Shown here piece by piece: positions 49,545 to 59,145 of a stretch of DNA of 64,000 nt. The stretch's first letter is position 1, and every line of letters begins with the position of its first letter. The notes beneath the pieces were generated by a model. That model did no database searches and had not been told where the DNA came from. It was given only the letters and a program-made list of their open reading frames with translations. The DNA lies in contig NZ_VITY01000005.1 in NCBI RefSeq assembly GCF_007993935.1, forward strand, positions 434,001-498,000, written 5' to 3'. The stretch is from Bradyrhizobium macuxiense. GTDB taxonomy: Bacteria > Pseudomonadota > Alphaproteobacteria > Rhizobiales > Xanthobacteraceae. The position numbers and the translations under genes are program-made.

Positions 49545-50747
49545 ATGTCGTTGAAAAAGCTTGCGGTATCCATTGCAATGCTCGCCGCGTTTGCTGCGGC
49601 TCCAGTCCGCGCCGAAACACCTGGTATCTCGGAATCGGAGATCAAGGTCGGTGCGACGTTCCCGTTCAGCGGCCCGGCATCCCCGCTCAGCAACACCGGC
49701 AAGGGCCTGATCGCCTATGTCCATTCCGTCAATGACCGCGGCGGCGTCAACGGCCGGAAGATCAACCTCATCACCTATGACGATGCCTATACTCCGCCCA
49801 AGGCGGTGGAGCAGACCCGGAAGCTGATCGAGAGCGACGAGGTGGCGTTCCTGTTCAGCCCGCTCGGGACGCCCGGGATCGGCGCAACCATCAAATACGT
49901 GACCGCGAAAAAGGTGCCGCATCTCTTCGTCGTCAGCGGCGTGACCAAGTTCACGAACTTCAACGAGTTTCCGCTGACCACCACGGGACTGCCGAGCTAC
50001 AACACCGAAGGAAAGATCTACGCCAAATACATTACGCAGACGGCGCCCGATGCGAAGATCGCGATCCTCTACCAGAATGACGACCTCGGCCGGGACTTCG
50101 TGGCCGCCTTCAAGGAAACCTTGAAGTCCGACTTCGACAAGAAGGTCGTGACGTCTCCCTATGAGGTCACCGAGCCCACCATCGAATCGCATGTGGTGAC
50201 GCTGAAGGCGTCGGGCGCCCAGGCATTCCTGGTCGCCGGCACGCCGAAATTCGCCGCGCAGGCGATCAAGAAGGCGAGCGAGATCGGCTGGACGCCGCTC
50301 ACCGTCGTCAACTACGTGTCGAGCTCGGTCTCTGCCACCATCGTGCCCGCGGGAGCCGACAAGGCGGCGGGCGTGGTGGTCGCGACCATCACCAAGGATC
50401 CGAACGACAAGAAGTGGGCCGACGATCCCGGCATGAAGTGGTATCGCGCCCACTTCGAAAAATATCTTCCCGGCGCCGATATCGGCGACAACAACTATCT
50501 GTTCGGCACCCAGCAGGGCCAGATCCTGGAACAGGTGCTCAAGCAGTGCGGCGACGACCTGTCGCGCGAGAACATTGTGAAGCAGGCGCGCAACATCAAG
50601 GGACTGGTGCTGCCGACCCTGATGCCGGGGATTACGATCAACACCGGCCCCGGCAACAGCATGGCCTACACCCAGCTCCAGCTGCAGCGCTGGACCGGAA
50701 GCTCTTGGGAGCAGTTCGGCGGCGTGCTGAGTGCCGACACGAACTGA
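49545..50747 (+). CDS. ABC transporter substrate-binding protein (LivK/peripla_BP_6 type)
   Basis: A 400-residue periplasmic protein with a signal peptide (cut after VRA, about 23). Domain features are SESEIKVGATFPFSGPASPL and YDDAYTPPKAVEQTRKL. The family binds branched amino acids but also aromatic acids (for example HbaE- and CouP-like proteins), so capture of the pathway's substrate is likely. No permease or ATPase genes are in the cluster, so it must share a transporter or act as a sensor. It is 56 bp after the second SDR and ends the run of same-strand genes. Confidence 0.88.
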   Translation: MSLKKLAVSIAMLAAFAAAPVRAETPGISESEIKVGATFPFSGPASPLSNTGKGLIAYVHSVNDRGGVNGRKINLITYDDAYTPPKAVEQTRKLIESDEVAFLFSPLGTPGIGATIKYVTAKKVPHLFVVSGVTKFTNFNEFPLTTTGLPSYNTEGKIYAKYITQTAPDAKIAILYQNDDLGRDFVAAFKETLKSDFDKKVVTSPYEVTEPTIESHVVTLKASGAQAFLVAGTPKFAAQAIKKASEIGWTPLTVVNYVSSSVSATIVPAGADKAAGVVVATITKDPNDKKWADDPGMKWYRAHFEKYLPGADIGDNNYLFGTQQGQILEQVLKQCGDDLSRENIVKQARNIKGLVLPTLMPGITINTGPGNSMAYTQLQLQRWTGSSWEQFGGVLSADTN

Positions 50748-50771
50748 GCTGTCGTATCGATTGGCTGCGTA

Positions 50772-52328
50772 CTAGTGAAGCCGTCGTGCGATCGGCTTCG
50801 CCAGCGCGCTATGCCAATCCCATTGCGATGATCGGCCGCTCGACCGCAGGCTCGTCAGAAACGCCGTGGTCTTCGGCTGCACCCGCGAGCCGTCGATCAC
50901 CTCGAGCTGGCCACAGCGGTTGAGCGTGTGCAGCTTGCGCCCGGTCCATAGCGGCCCGGGCTGGAGCAGATGCCGAACCGCCTGCCTGTACGTCGTCGGC
51001 GACAGTTCGAGCACTTCCGCAAGCCCGAGCGCTGCGCCGTATCCGTTGGTGCAGTCCTGCACCGGCCGCCACAGCTTGCCATTGACGGTCACGAAGTTGC
51101 CGGCCGGCCGCGTGGTGGCGCGATCCATCAGGATCGGATTGGCCGCATGCGGTTGCCAGGGGCCGAGCAATTGCTCGGCGTAATAGATCGCCAGCGTGTC
51201 GGAATATCCGCCGGTGCCGTCGCGCCAGGCCCCGAACATGTAGTGGAGGCCGTTGTGCTGCGTGATCGTCACGTCGGCAAGCTCAAGCCCGGACAGCAGC
51301 GTCGAGTGCCGCTCCCACTTGTCCGGAAAGCGGATGCATTTGTAGATGGGAACGTCCCGATGCGCGGTGCTTTCCGGGATCATCCAGAGCTCGCCATTGT
51401 GCTCGATCATGAACGGGTAGGAGAGATGCCAGGGCTCTTCCAGCACCGGCATGACCGGGCCGATCGGCCCGTTGCCGTCGAATTCGATCGCGGAGATGAT
51501 GCCCTTGTTGGTCCGGTGGTCGAGGTCTTCGAAGAACACGAAGGTCCGGCCCTGCCATTTCACCGGCACAGGATCGGCATAGAAGTGGTTGCCGGGATCG
51601 GCGAGCACGTTCCAGGCCGGTCCCGAGAGGTCGCCGGTGCGCCAGATATCCGTATCTCCTGCATAGCGCCAACCGATGTGCCAGTGCGGCGCGTAGCAGC
51701 ACAGGCGATAGATTTCCTTTGCGATCGACGTCGCCAGGCCGCGCAGGACAAACGGCGCCGGGTTGGGCGCTGCGCTGCTGAGTGCCGGAACTGTCAATTG
51801 CGGCACCAGGCGCGGAGCCCCTGACAGGATCGGCGGCAGCATCGACAGCGTGCGCGCCATCACCGTGTCGAGCCCGCCGCTCAGGCCGGCTGCGATTTCC
51901 GCCGAGGGGTGGCCGCGGTCCATCACGGCGCCGTCGAGCTCATTGACGATTTCGATCACCGGCAGATCACCGGCGAGAATGGCCGCGAGTGCTGCGTCTT
52001 CGCCCGCGTGCCCGTTGAACCGTGGACGGAGATACAGTTTCGCGGAGCAGCTCGGATCCCGCTCGGCGGCGGTGAAGTCGACCACCACGTCGGGGCTGCC
52101 CGCGCGCGGCCGCTCCGGGATCGGTTTCACCCTGTCGGCGCCGCCGGCCTTGCCCTTGCGCAGGACGATGCGTTCGAGCTCGAACAGCATGTCGAGGCCG
52201 GCGGGTCGCGGTGCCGACGTCGTAATCCAGGCGATTTGAACGGGAATATCCTGATCGTTGACGCGCAGCGACTCACGGCACATCCAGAGCCGCGGCTGCT
52301 CGCGATCGCAGCGAAACTCGATAATCAT
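50772..52328 (-). CDS. GINT1_N-like sugar-metabolism protein in the polysaccharide locus
   Basis: A 518-residue protein whose C-terminal 300 residues match the five-bladed-propeller-like domain found at the N terminus of plant glucosamine inositolphosphorylceramide transferase (GINT1_N), with WHLSYPFMIEHNGELWMIPE split across 325-345, ADPVPVKWQGRTFVFFEDLDH and LWRPVQDCTNGYGAAL. The first 180 residues are a separate region of the kind often annotated formyltransferase-like. A glycan-modifying or glycosidase-like role in exopolysaccharide is inferred only from fold and place. Ends 24 bp from the ABC binding protein, convergently. Confidence 0.65.
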   Translation of the reverse strand: MIIEFRCDREQPRLWMCRESLRVNDQDIPVQIAWITTSAPRPAGLDMLFELERIVLRKGKAGGADRVKPIPERPRAGSPDVVVDFTAAERDPSCSAKLYLRPRFNGHAGEDAALAAILAGDLPVIEIVNELDGAVMDRGHPSAEIAAGLSGGLDTVMARTLSMLPPILSGAPRLVPQLTVPALSSAAPNPAPFVLRGLATSIAKEIYRLCCYAPHWHIGWRYAGDTDIWRTGDLSGPAWNVLADPGNHFYADPVPVKWQGRTFVFFEDLDHRTNKGIISAIEFDGNGPIGPVMPVLEEPWHLSYPFMIEHNGELWMIPESTAHRDVPIYKCIRFPDKWERHSTLLSGLELADVTITQHNGLHYMFGAWRDGTGGYSDTLAIYYAEQLLGPWQPHAANPILMDRATTRPAGNFVTVNGKLWRPVQDCTNGYGAALGLAEVLELSPTTYRQAVRHLLQPGPLWTGRKLHTLNRCGQLEVIDGSRVQPKTTAFLTSLRSSGRSSQWDWHSALAKPIARRLH

Positions 52329-52343
52329 GGCCAGCCCAACTTC

Positions 52344-53639
52344 CTAGTACGCGTCCGCCCCCACAGCGTCGCCGAGAATGCGGACGTATTCCTCTATCAT
52401 GGCATCCAACGAATAGCGCGATTTCAGGCCCACGGCGCTTTGCCGCAGCTGATCACTCAACACACGATCGGTCAGGACCTGCGACACGGCGGCCGAGAAT
52501 TCGGCTTCGTTCGCAGCGTCGACGAACACCGCTGCGGGCTGCCCCTGGTAGGACAGCACCTCGCGCAGCACGGGGAGATCGTTGACGACGCAGGGAATGC
52601 CGGCGCTCGCGGCCTCGACCGCGGCGAGGCCGAAGGTTTCGGCCTGCGAGGGGAAGACGAAGACATCGAGGCAGGCCAGAAAATCGGCCATCTGGCGCGG
52701 CGGAATCTCGCCGATGAAGTGCAGCCGGTCCGATACTTTCAGCTCGTCCGCCAGGGTGCGGAGCCGTCCCTCATCCGCGCCCTGGCCCGCGAGGGCAAGG
52801 TGCCAGGATGGGTCGGCCGCCAGCAGGCGAATTGCCGCATCGAGCCGCTTGTGCGGGTGCAGCCGCGCTGCGCAGCCGAGCAGAGTGCGGTCCGGCGGCA
52901 GCTTGAACTGCTGCCGCGCGAGGTCCTTCGGCAGGCTGTGTGACTTGTCGTCGAAGCCGTGCGGGACGTGCTTCATCCGCGACCGGTAGGGCGCAGGATA
53001 GCGTGCGTATTCGCGCTCCATGTCACGCGAGTTCAGCGTGATGCACTGGAAGAAGCCGGTCGAGCCCATGATGATGTCGGCGGCCCGCACCGGCATGCTC
53101 ATCGACAGCGCAGAGGATACCTGGTTGGCGATCACCGGGGCGCGGCTGACGAGGCGCGACACGCCTGCGCCGATCACGTTCCCGAAATGCTGGAAGGTCA
53201 GTACGGCATCGGGATTGATGGTCCTGAGATGACCGCCGAGCGTCCACAGCATGCGCAGCAGCGCCAGTGGATTTCCGGGCCGGGTCTGCGCGCAATAGAA
53301 CGTGCTGGGCGGTTCGTCGAAGGACTCCGATTTGCGGAAGAAGAACAGGTTGGCGACGTCATAGCCGCGCGCGGTGAGGCCGGCGCCGAGCAGCCGCGAG
53401 ATCTCCTGCGCGCCAGCGTTCTCGGCCTGGGTCTGCACCAGGACGACACGCAGCTTTCGCTCGTTCGGTCGACCGCGCGATGCGCTCGATACCTCGCGCA
53501 ATTCTATGCTTGGCGTGTATTGGAGCACGGATGCCTCACCCGTTGAAGGAGCGGATTCGGCCCCTTCATTTTTGCGCGCGTACGTATCACGCGAAGCGCG
53601 CTCGTGCATCGAGTAGCGCGTGTTGAGGTTACTGCTCAT
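52344..53639 (-). CDS. Family 4 glycosyltransferase
   Basis: A 431-residue GT-B enzyme. The N-terminal half has AENAGAQEISRLLGAGLTARGY and the C-terminal half GCAARLHPHKRLDAAIRLL and the EX7E motif region SQAETFGLAAVEAASAGIPCV. The first 60 residues are a hydrophilic extension without a match. It adds a sugar to a lipid-linked intermediate at the cytoplasmic face. It is upstream of and same strand as the GINT1_N-like gene (15-bp gap) and divergent from the chain-length gene. Confidence 0.88.
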   Translation of the reverse strand: MSSNLNTRYSMHERASRDTYARKNEGAESAPSTGEASVLQYTPSIELREVSSASRGRPNERKLRVVLVQTQAENAGAQEISRLLGAGLTARGYDVANLFFFRKSESFDEPPSTFYCAQTRPGNPLALLRMLWTLGGHLRTINPDAVLTFQHFGNVIGAGVSRLVSRAPVIANQVSSALSMSMPVRAADIIMGSTGFFQCITLNSRDMEREYARYPAPYRSRMKHVPHGFDDKSHSLPKDLARQQFKLPPDRTLLGCAARLHPHKRLDAAIRLLAADPSWHLALAGQGADEGRLRTLADELKVSDRLHFIGEIPPRQMADFLACLDVFVFPSQAETFGLAAVEAASAGIPCVVNDLPVLREVLSYQGQPAAVFVDAANEAEFSAAVSQVLTDRVLSDQLRQSAVGLKSRYSLDAMIEEYVRILGDAVGADAY

Positions 53640-53805
53640 TTAGCAATCAGACATCTGCCGGCAATCGAAAGCTGTTATCTCACGGAAAGGGTACCGCCGG
53701 CTCGTTAACTAATTGGTTACGGCAGCGCAGAGAGGGGGTAACCGGCGATTAACCATAGATATTTACGGTGGGGCGGTACTGTCAGTTGAATTCGAGTCAG
53801 AATCC

Positions 53806-55920
53806 ATGAAGTTCGGCAGCCGAATAGGCCCGAGACGTTCCGAAGTCACGGAACCCGCAGCGTCGTGGGAAACTGCCGGCGTTCCGACTGGCCAATCTTC
53901 CGCGGAAACCACTAAGGGCGTGCTTAGCATTCCAGGCGTGCTGGCCTTTTTCCGCGAGAAAGGTCAACACATCCTGATGCTCGCCGCGGTCATCTTCGCG
54001 GTCGGTGTCATTCTGTTGATGTTGATCCCGGCGCGTTACGCCGCGACGGCGCTCGTCGTCGTCGACCCGCGCGAGCAGCGCGTGACCACCGACCAGGACG
54101 TCCTGCCGGGGATCGGTCAAGATGCCGCAGCATTGCAGAGCTATGTCGAGATCGCCAAATCCGACGGATTTCTCGGGCCGCTGATCGACCAGCTCAAGGT
54201 CGCCGAGGACAGCGACATCTCCGGCGGCAAGACCGACACCACGCGCCTGCTCGACCGGTTTCGCAACCGGCTCGATATCTCAAGGCGCGGACTAACCTAT
54301 GTTATCGCCATCAAGTTCACGTCCAACAACCCGCAGCGCGCGGCGTACTACGCCAATGCGATCGCCGAGGCGTTCGTCGCCAGTCAGCGCGGGACGCGCA
54401 CCGTGGCGACCGACGAGGCCGCCGACTGGCTGAAGAGCCGGCTCAAGACGTTGAACGACCGGCTGCGGTCTTCGGAAGATGCCGTCGCCAAGTTCAAGCT
54501 CGAGCACCGCATCGTCAACGCCGGCAAGGAATCCACCACGCAGCAATTGCGCGTCACCGACCTGACGCAGCAGGTGGCCGCGGCGCGCGCCCGCACCGAG
54601 GAGGCCAAGGCGCGCTATGAGCAGTTGCAGCGCGACCTCAAGGCCAATGTCGATGGGCCGGTCAAGCAGGACCTGCTGAGCGCGTTGCGCGCCCAGCGCT
54701 CCGCGCTCAACGACCAGATCGCGCAGAAACGCGGGGTGCTCGGCGATCGTCATCCCGACCTCGTGATGGCGCTCAGCCAGCTCAGCGATCTCAACCGGCA
54801 GATCGACATCGAGCGCAAGAAGAACATCGACACCGCAAAGTCGGAATACGAGGCGCAGCGCGATCAGCAAAAGGCCGTCGAGGATCAGTTGAAGGCGGTT
54901 GAATCGCAGATTCTGGTTGACGGTCAGGCGTTCGTTAAGCTGCAGGATTTGCAGCGCGACGCCGACGCCAACAAGAACATCTACGAGCAGTTCCTCTCGC
55001 GCTACAAGACCACCGACGAGCAGCGGCTGCTGCAGAGCTCGCAGACCAAGGTCGCATCTCCGGCGACGCCGCCGATCCGGTCGACGCTTCCGCCGCTCCC
55101 GCTGTTGCTCGTCGTGCTCGCGATCGTCTCGCTGCTGACGTCGACCGCGATCGTCGCCGTTCCCGGCCTGAATCTGAAGCTCCCGGTCAAGGCCATTCCG
55201 CCGCTCCGCCGTGCCGAGGCGCCCGTATCGACGCCGGCCGCGGCGCCGGCCGCGCCGCAATCTGCGTTGCCGCCGGGATTGCCGGTGCTGGCCCGCATCC
55301 CCAACATGGTGTCGCCGGATGCCGTCAAGAGCGTCTGGCAGACTCCGATTTCGACGACGGCCGAGCCCGACCTCAGCCCGCATCTTCAGTTGCTGATCGA
55401 GAACATCGAGCAGCTTCCGGGTGACCACGGCAAGGTAGCGCTGCTGCTGTCGGTCGAGACCGGGGCGGGCGGCAGCACCGTCGCGCGGTCGCTCAACCGG
55501 TCCGCCGTCAAGAACGGGATGCTCAGCGTCCTGATCGAGATGGAATCGAAACGCGCCGAAGTCGTGCCGCCGCAAGGCTCGGGGATCATCAAGGCCGATC
55601 TGCCGTCCGTCGTCGAACTGCTGGGCGCCAGCAGCAAGGCGCCGCCCTATCCGCCGGACGATATTCGCGCCGATTTCGGCCTGATCATTGTCGATGCATC
55701 GTCGCTTGCCACGCAGCCGGCCGCGGTGGCGCTCGCCGACCATGCCGACCTCGTGATCCTCGTGGTTCGCGAGGGCGCCACCGACGCGGCCGTGATCGCC
55801 AAGGCGCGGGCCGACCTGTCGAGCTTCGGCTCGGTCCCGACCGCGCTGGTCGTCAATCGCGTGGCGGCCAACGCCACGGTCCGCAGTCCCCAGGGCGAAG
55901 CCCTGGGATTGGCGAGCTGA
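53806..55920 (+). CDS. Wzz/GumC-type chain-length protein with degenerate kinase domain
   Basis: A 704-residue polysaccharide co-polymerase. Two membrane helices (about 55-78 and 425-450) flank a periplasmic coiled-coil region with the Wzz fold and a Pro-rich motif (PPIRSTLPPLP). The C-terminal domain is related to BY-kinases but its Walker A reads VETGAGGSTVARSL: Gly556 stands where Lys is required. The A' motif is LIEMES instead of LIDAD, and there is no terminal Tyr cluster. It probably controls chain length without phosphorylation. Start at 53806 is the best of several; no clear ribosome site. Confidence 0.85.
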   Translation: MKFGSRIGPRRSEVTEPAASWETAGVPTGQSSAETTKGVLSIPGVLAFFREKGQHILMLAAVIFAVGVILLMLIPARYAATALVVVDPREQRVTTDQDVLPGIGQDAAALQSYVEIAKSDGFLGPLIDQLKVAEDSDISGGKTDTTRLLDRFRNRLDISRRGLTYVIAIKFTSNNPQRAAYYANAIAEAFVASQRGTRTVATDEAADWLKSRLKTLNDRLRSSEDAVAKFKLEHRIVNAGKESTTQQLRVTDLTQQVAAARARTEEAKARYEQLQRDLKANVDGPVKQDLLSALRAQRSALNDQIAQKRGVLGDRHPDLVMALSQLSDLNRQIDIERKKNIDTAKSEYEAQRDQQKAVEDQLKAVESQILVDGQAFVKLQDLQRDADANKNIYEQFLSRYKTTDEQRLLQSSQTKVASPATPPIRSTLPPLPLLLVVLAIVSLLTSTAIVAVPGLNLKLPVKAIPPLRRAEAPVSTPAAAPAAPQSALPPGLPVLARIPNMVSPDAVKSVWQTPISTTAEPDLSPHLQLLIENIEQLPGDHGKVALLLSVETGAGGSTVARSLNRSAVKNGMLSVLIEMESKRAEVVPPQGSGIIKADLPSVVELLGASSKAPPYPPDDIRADFGLIIVDASSLATQPAAVALADHADLVILVVREGATDAAVIAKARADLSSFGSVPTALVVNRVAANATVRSPQGEALGLAS

Positions 55921-55938
55921 AGGTGATCTAGCTCAGTC

Positions 55939-57285
55939 TTAGTCGTTGCTATCCGCAACGCGGACGGTGTAGGCGCTGCCCTTCGACGACGATAGATGGG
56001 ACAGCACCAGAACTGACGGGTCGACGCCGGTCCGGCGGCGGCACAGCACGTTGAGCGCGATGGTTGCGATGACCAGAGATGCGGTCGCCGAGATCGCGGC
56101 GCCGAGCACGCCGAGCCAGGGGATCAGCACGACGAACCCCAGCAGCCGCAACGCCACGTTGGCAGCGACCACCGGAACGTAATCGCGCTCATGCCCTGTC
56201 AGCTGCAGGACCGCAGCGGACGGCCCGCCGGCCGCCTGGAACGCCGTTCCGATCGCGAGCACGATCAACACCCACTGCTGGGCGGCGAAATGCGGTCCGA
56301 ACAGGCCGAGAAGGTAGGGAGCGCCGACCCAGACGATGACGAGCCCGCTGAGCACGCAGAGCGCGGTCACCTCGGCCATCAGCTTCAGCGTATGTTCGAG
56401 CTCGCGGTGGTTCTTGCTGAAATACAGCGACGGCAGCCGGCGCGCGCCGAACGTATAGAGCGCAGCCGACAGCATGGCGAAGATGTTCGCCAGGCGCGAC
56501 GCGGCGAAATAGACGCCCGCAGTGGCCGGATCCAGCATCCAGTAGACCAGGATGACGTCGAAATACTGGTTTGCCGCTTCGAGAATGGATGCCAGCCAGA
56601 AGCGGAATGCGCTGCGATTCCAGCGCGAGGTCTCGAAGCGCGCGGTGACGGAGCGCAGGTTCGGCAGCACGCGCACGATCGATACGATCTGCACGACCAG
56701 CCCGAGCGCCATCGCGACGCTCATCGCGGTGAACAGCTCGGCAGGCGTGAGCTGCCGGTGGCTGAACAGCACCGCGATCAGGATCAGGACAACGGCAACT
56801 CGCCAGAAGAACTCGCGATTGCCTTCGCCCATCAGGATGCTGACCAGCGATCGCGCGATCTGGCTGCCGAGCATGAGCCCGGCATTGACCGCGGTGAACG
56901 CCGAGACCGAGAGGATCAGCAGCCACCATTCGCCGCGCAGGGTTGCCACCGCGGCGATCGCGGCGATCGAGATCAGCATCCCGATCGCCGAGTTCCTCAG
57001 GCTCGACAGCAGCACACCCTTGGTGAACTCGGCCTGACCGCGCACCTCGTATTCATTGAGGAAGCGAACCAGCAGCAGCTCCTGGCCGGCAAGGCCCACG
57101 ACCGAGGCGATCTGGGCGATGGAGAGCAAGGTTGCGAAGTCGCCGAACGCGTCGGGCGTCATCGCCCGCGCGGCCAGCGAGAACAAGGCGAACGCAAGCC
57201 CGCCGCTGCCGACCTTGAGGAGGATGGTCCCGGCAACGCCGCGCGTGACATCGCGCCGAAACATTTGGAGCACAGAGGCAATCAC
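55939..57285 (-). CDS. Polysaccharide flippase (Wzx/MOP family)
   Basis: A 448-residue protein with twelve to fourteen hydrophobic helices. TILLKVGSGGLAFALFSLAARAMTP in two pieces at the start is the usual first helix of the MOP/Wzx group, and GVYFAASRLANIF is the conserved middle block. It moves lipid-linked repeat units across the inner membrane. It converges with the chain-length gene, 18 bp apart. Confidence 0.88.
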   Translation of the reverse strand: MIASVLQMFRRDVTRGVAGTILLKVGSGGLAFALFSLAARAMTPDAFGDFATLLSIAQIASVVGLAGQELLLVRFLNEYEVRGQAEFTKGVLLSSLRNSAIGMLISIAAIAAVATLRGEWWLLILSVSAFTAVNAGLMLGSQIARSLVSILMGEGNREFFWRVAVVLILIAVLFSHRQLTPAELFTAMSVAMALGLVVQIVSIVRVLPNLRSVTARFETSRWNRSAFRFWLASILEAANQYFDVILVYWMLDPATAGVYFAASRLANIFAMLSAALYTFGARRLPSLYFSKNHRELEHTLKLMAEVTALCVLSGLVIVWVGAPYLLGLFGPHFAAQQWVLIVLAIGTAFQAAGGPSAAVLQLTGHERDYVPVVAANVALRLLGFVVLIPWLGVLGAAISATASLVIATIALNVLCRRRTGVDPSVLVLSHLSSSKGSAYTVRVADSND

Positions 57286-57780
57286 CAGAGACGTCTCAAT
57301 ATCCTGTCAGGCTGCTGTCCGTAGCAATCGGTGAGGTCAGGAGTGTTAATGTTCTCTTGCTAATATTCCGTTCCTTCCGACGGCTTGCACGCCAAACAGT
57401 TGTGAACCCGGCCAATATGTCGCGCTGCCCCATTCTGGAACGCCCGTCGTCCTCGCTGTCTCCAAACGGCGCAGGCCGTGTTGCATTTCACCGCATCGTC
57501 GGCATCGTGGGTTGCGCCGGTTGAGGCCGCGTGAGCGCGCGAACGGCGTCCGTCGAAGCTCCACGGCCGGGCAATGGTCCCGCCTGCCTGCTGCGGAGCT
57601 TCCAAGGGATCAGTTTCATGGCCGCTTTTGCTGCAAGCCATGTGCCGCGAAACGGCCGGTCGCCATCCATGCCGTTTCGTTAACCTCAATAACGGAACTC
57701 GTCCTGCTCGCTTGGCGTGGCGGCAGGGCAGGCAAGGAAATTGCAGTTCGATGGCCTATTAGCCGTCGGAGCGGACAAAG
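57286..57780. other. Intergenic region of the polysaccharide locus
   Basis: These 495 bp between divergent flippase and oxidoreductase genes hold a 9-bp inverted repeat (CGAAACGGC 57648-57656, GCCGTTTCG 57671-57679). No gene is seen. Promoters of both genes should lie here. Confidence 0.5.
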
Positions 57781-59001
57781 ATGATTGCCGAGGAAAGCAC
57801 GACCCAGCCGATCGCAGCTTGCGAGGCTGATATTATTGAAACAGACGTTGCCATCGTTGGTGCCGGTTTGGCAGGCTCGCTCGCGAGGGCCGTGCTTGTC
57901 CGGGCCGGGTATCGGGTCATCCTGATCGACAAGCGGTCGATCCCGCCGGATGAATTCCGCGTCGAAAAGGTTGCGGGACGGCAGATCGATATCTTCCGCC
58001 GCCTCGGCTTCCTCGAGGACGTCGAGGCCGTCTCCTCGTCCTATGACCGCGTGCTCAACATCAGGGGCGGCAGACTGGTCGATATCGGCGTCGGACGATC
58101 CTATGGGGTTTCCTATGCCGACCTCGTCAACATGGCGCGCGGCCTGATGCCTGAACCCTCGAGCCTCCTGCTCGACCAGGTGACCAATGTCAGCTGCAGC
58201 GAGGATCGCCAGCAACTGACGCTGGCCTCCGGGAAGCGTGTCGTCTCGCGCCTGGTCATTCTGGCGACCGGCATGGCGAGCGCGCTTGGCTACACGCTCG
58301 GAATGCGCCGGCAGATGATTGCCGCGCGGCACTCGGTCACGTTCGGCTTTACGATCGCGCGGCCGGATAACGCGCCCTTCGGCTTCGACGCGCTGACCTG
58401 CTACGGCAAGGAGGCGGCCGACGGCGTCGACTATCTCAGCCTGTTTCCGATGTCGGGCGGCATGCGGGCGAACCTGTTCATGTTCCGCGATCCGACCGAT
58501 CCGATCATGCGCGAGCTGCGCCGCGACACCAGGCGGACGCTGCTTCGCCTGATGCCGGGACTTGAACCCTATCTCGGTGATTTCGGGATCGTCGGCCAAG
58601 TGCACAACTGGGTCATGGACCTGTCGGTGACCGAGGGCCATCTGCAGCCGGGTATCGTGCTGATCGGCGATGCATTCCAGACCAATTGTCCTGCGGCCGG
58701 CACCGGCGTGAGCCGCCTGCTGGTGGATGTCGAGCGGCTCTGCACCGAATATGTGCCGCGCTGGCTCGAGACCGACGGCATGGGCACGGAGAAGATCGAG
58801 CAGTTCTATTCCGATCCGGACAAGCTCGCCGCCGACCGCCACTCGCTGCAACTGGCGCGTTACCGCGAAGCCTTGACCTCGAACACCGATGTGCGCTGGA
58901 CGCTGCAGCGGCAGCTGCACTTCCTGCGCCGCATGGTCACGCACCAGGTGGACCGGATTCATCCGGGATGGGTCATGCGCGTTCGCAGCGCGCTCCGGTA
59001 G
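57781..59001 (+). CDS. FAD-dependent oxidoreductase
   Basis: A 406-residue flavoprotein of the aromatic-hydroxylase/geranylgeranyl-reductase fold. The dinucleotide motif is VAIVGAGLAGSLAR (22-35) and the second FAD motif is LIGDAFQTNCPAAGTGVSR. Such a gene is unusual within a polysaccharide locus; it may modify a lipid carrier or sugar, or be unrelated. GGAG lies about 10 nt before the ATG at 57781. Confidence 0.8.
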   Translation: MIAEESTTQPIAACEADIIETDVAIVGAGLAGSLARAVLVRAGYRVILIDKRSIPPDEFRVEKVAGRQIDIFRRLGFLEDVEAVSSSYDRVLNIRGGRLVDIGVGRSYGVSYADLVNMARGLMPEPSSLLLDQVTNVSCSEDRQQLTLASGKRVVSRLVILATGMASALGYTLGMRRQMIAARHSVTFGFTIARPDNAPFGFDALTCYGKEAADGVDYLSLFPMSGGMRANLFMFRDPTDPIMRELRRDTRRTLLRLMPGLEPYLGDFGIVGQVHNWVMDLSVTEGHLQPGIVLIGDAFQTNCPAAGTGVSRLLVDVERLCTEYVPRWLETDGMGTEKIEQFYSDPDKLAADRHSLQLARYREALTSNTDVRWTLQRQLHFLRRMVTHQVDRIHPGWVMRVRSALR

Positions 59002-59145
59002 GTGAAAGCCGCATCTCCGCGGCTCCATCGCATCATCCGAAATGTGCGAAGCGGGTTTCCCTCGCGGCAAACGCGCGGCGTCTGCCGCGAACTCCTGCGC
59101 AAACGATTGAAGCGCGATGATGGTTCAGCGCGAACCCATCGCGCT

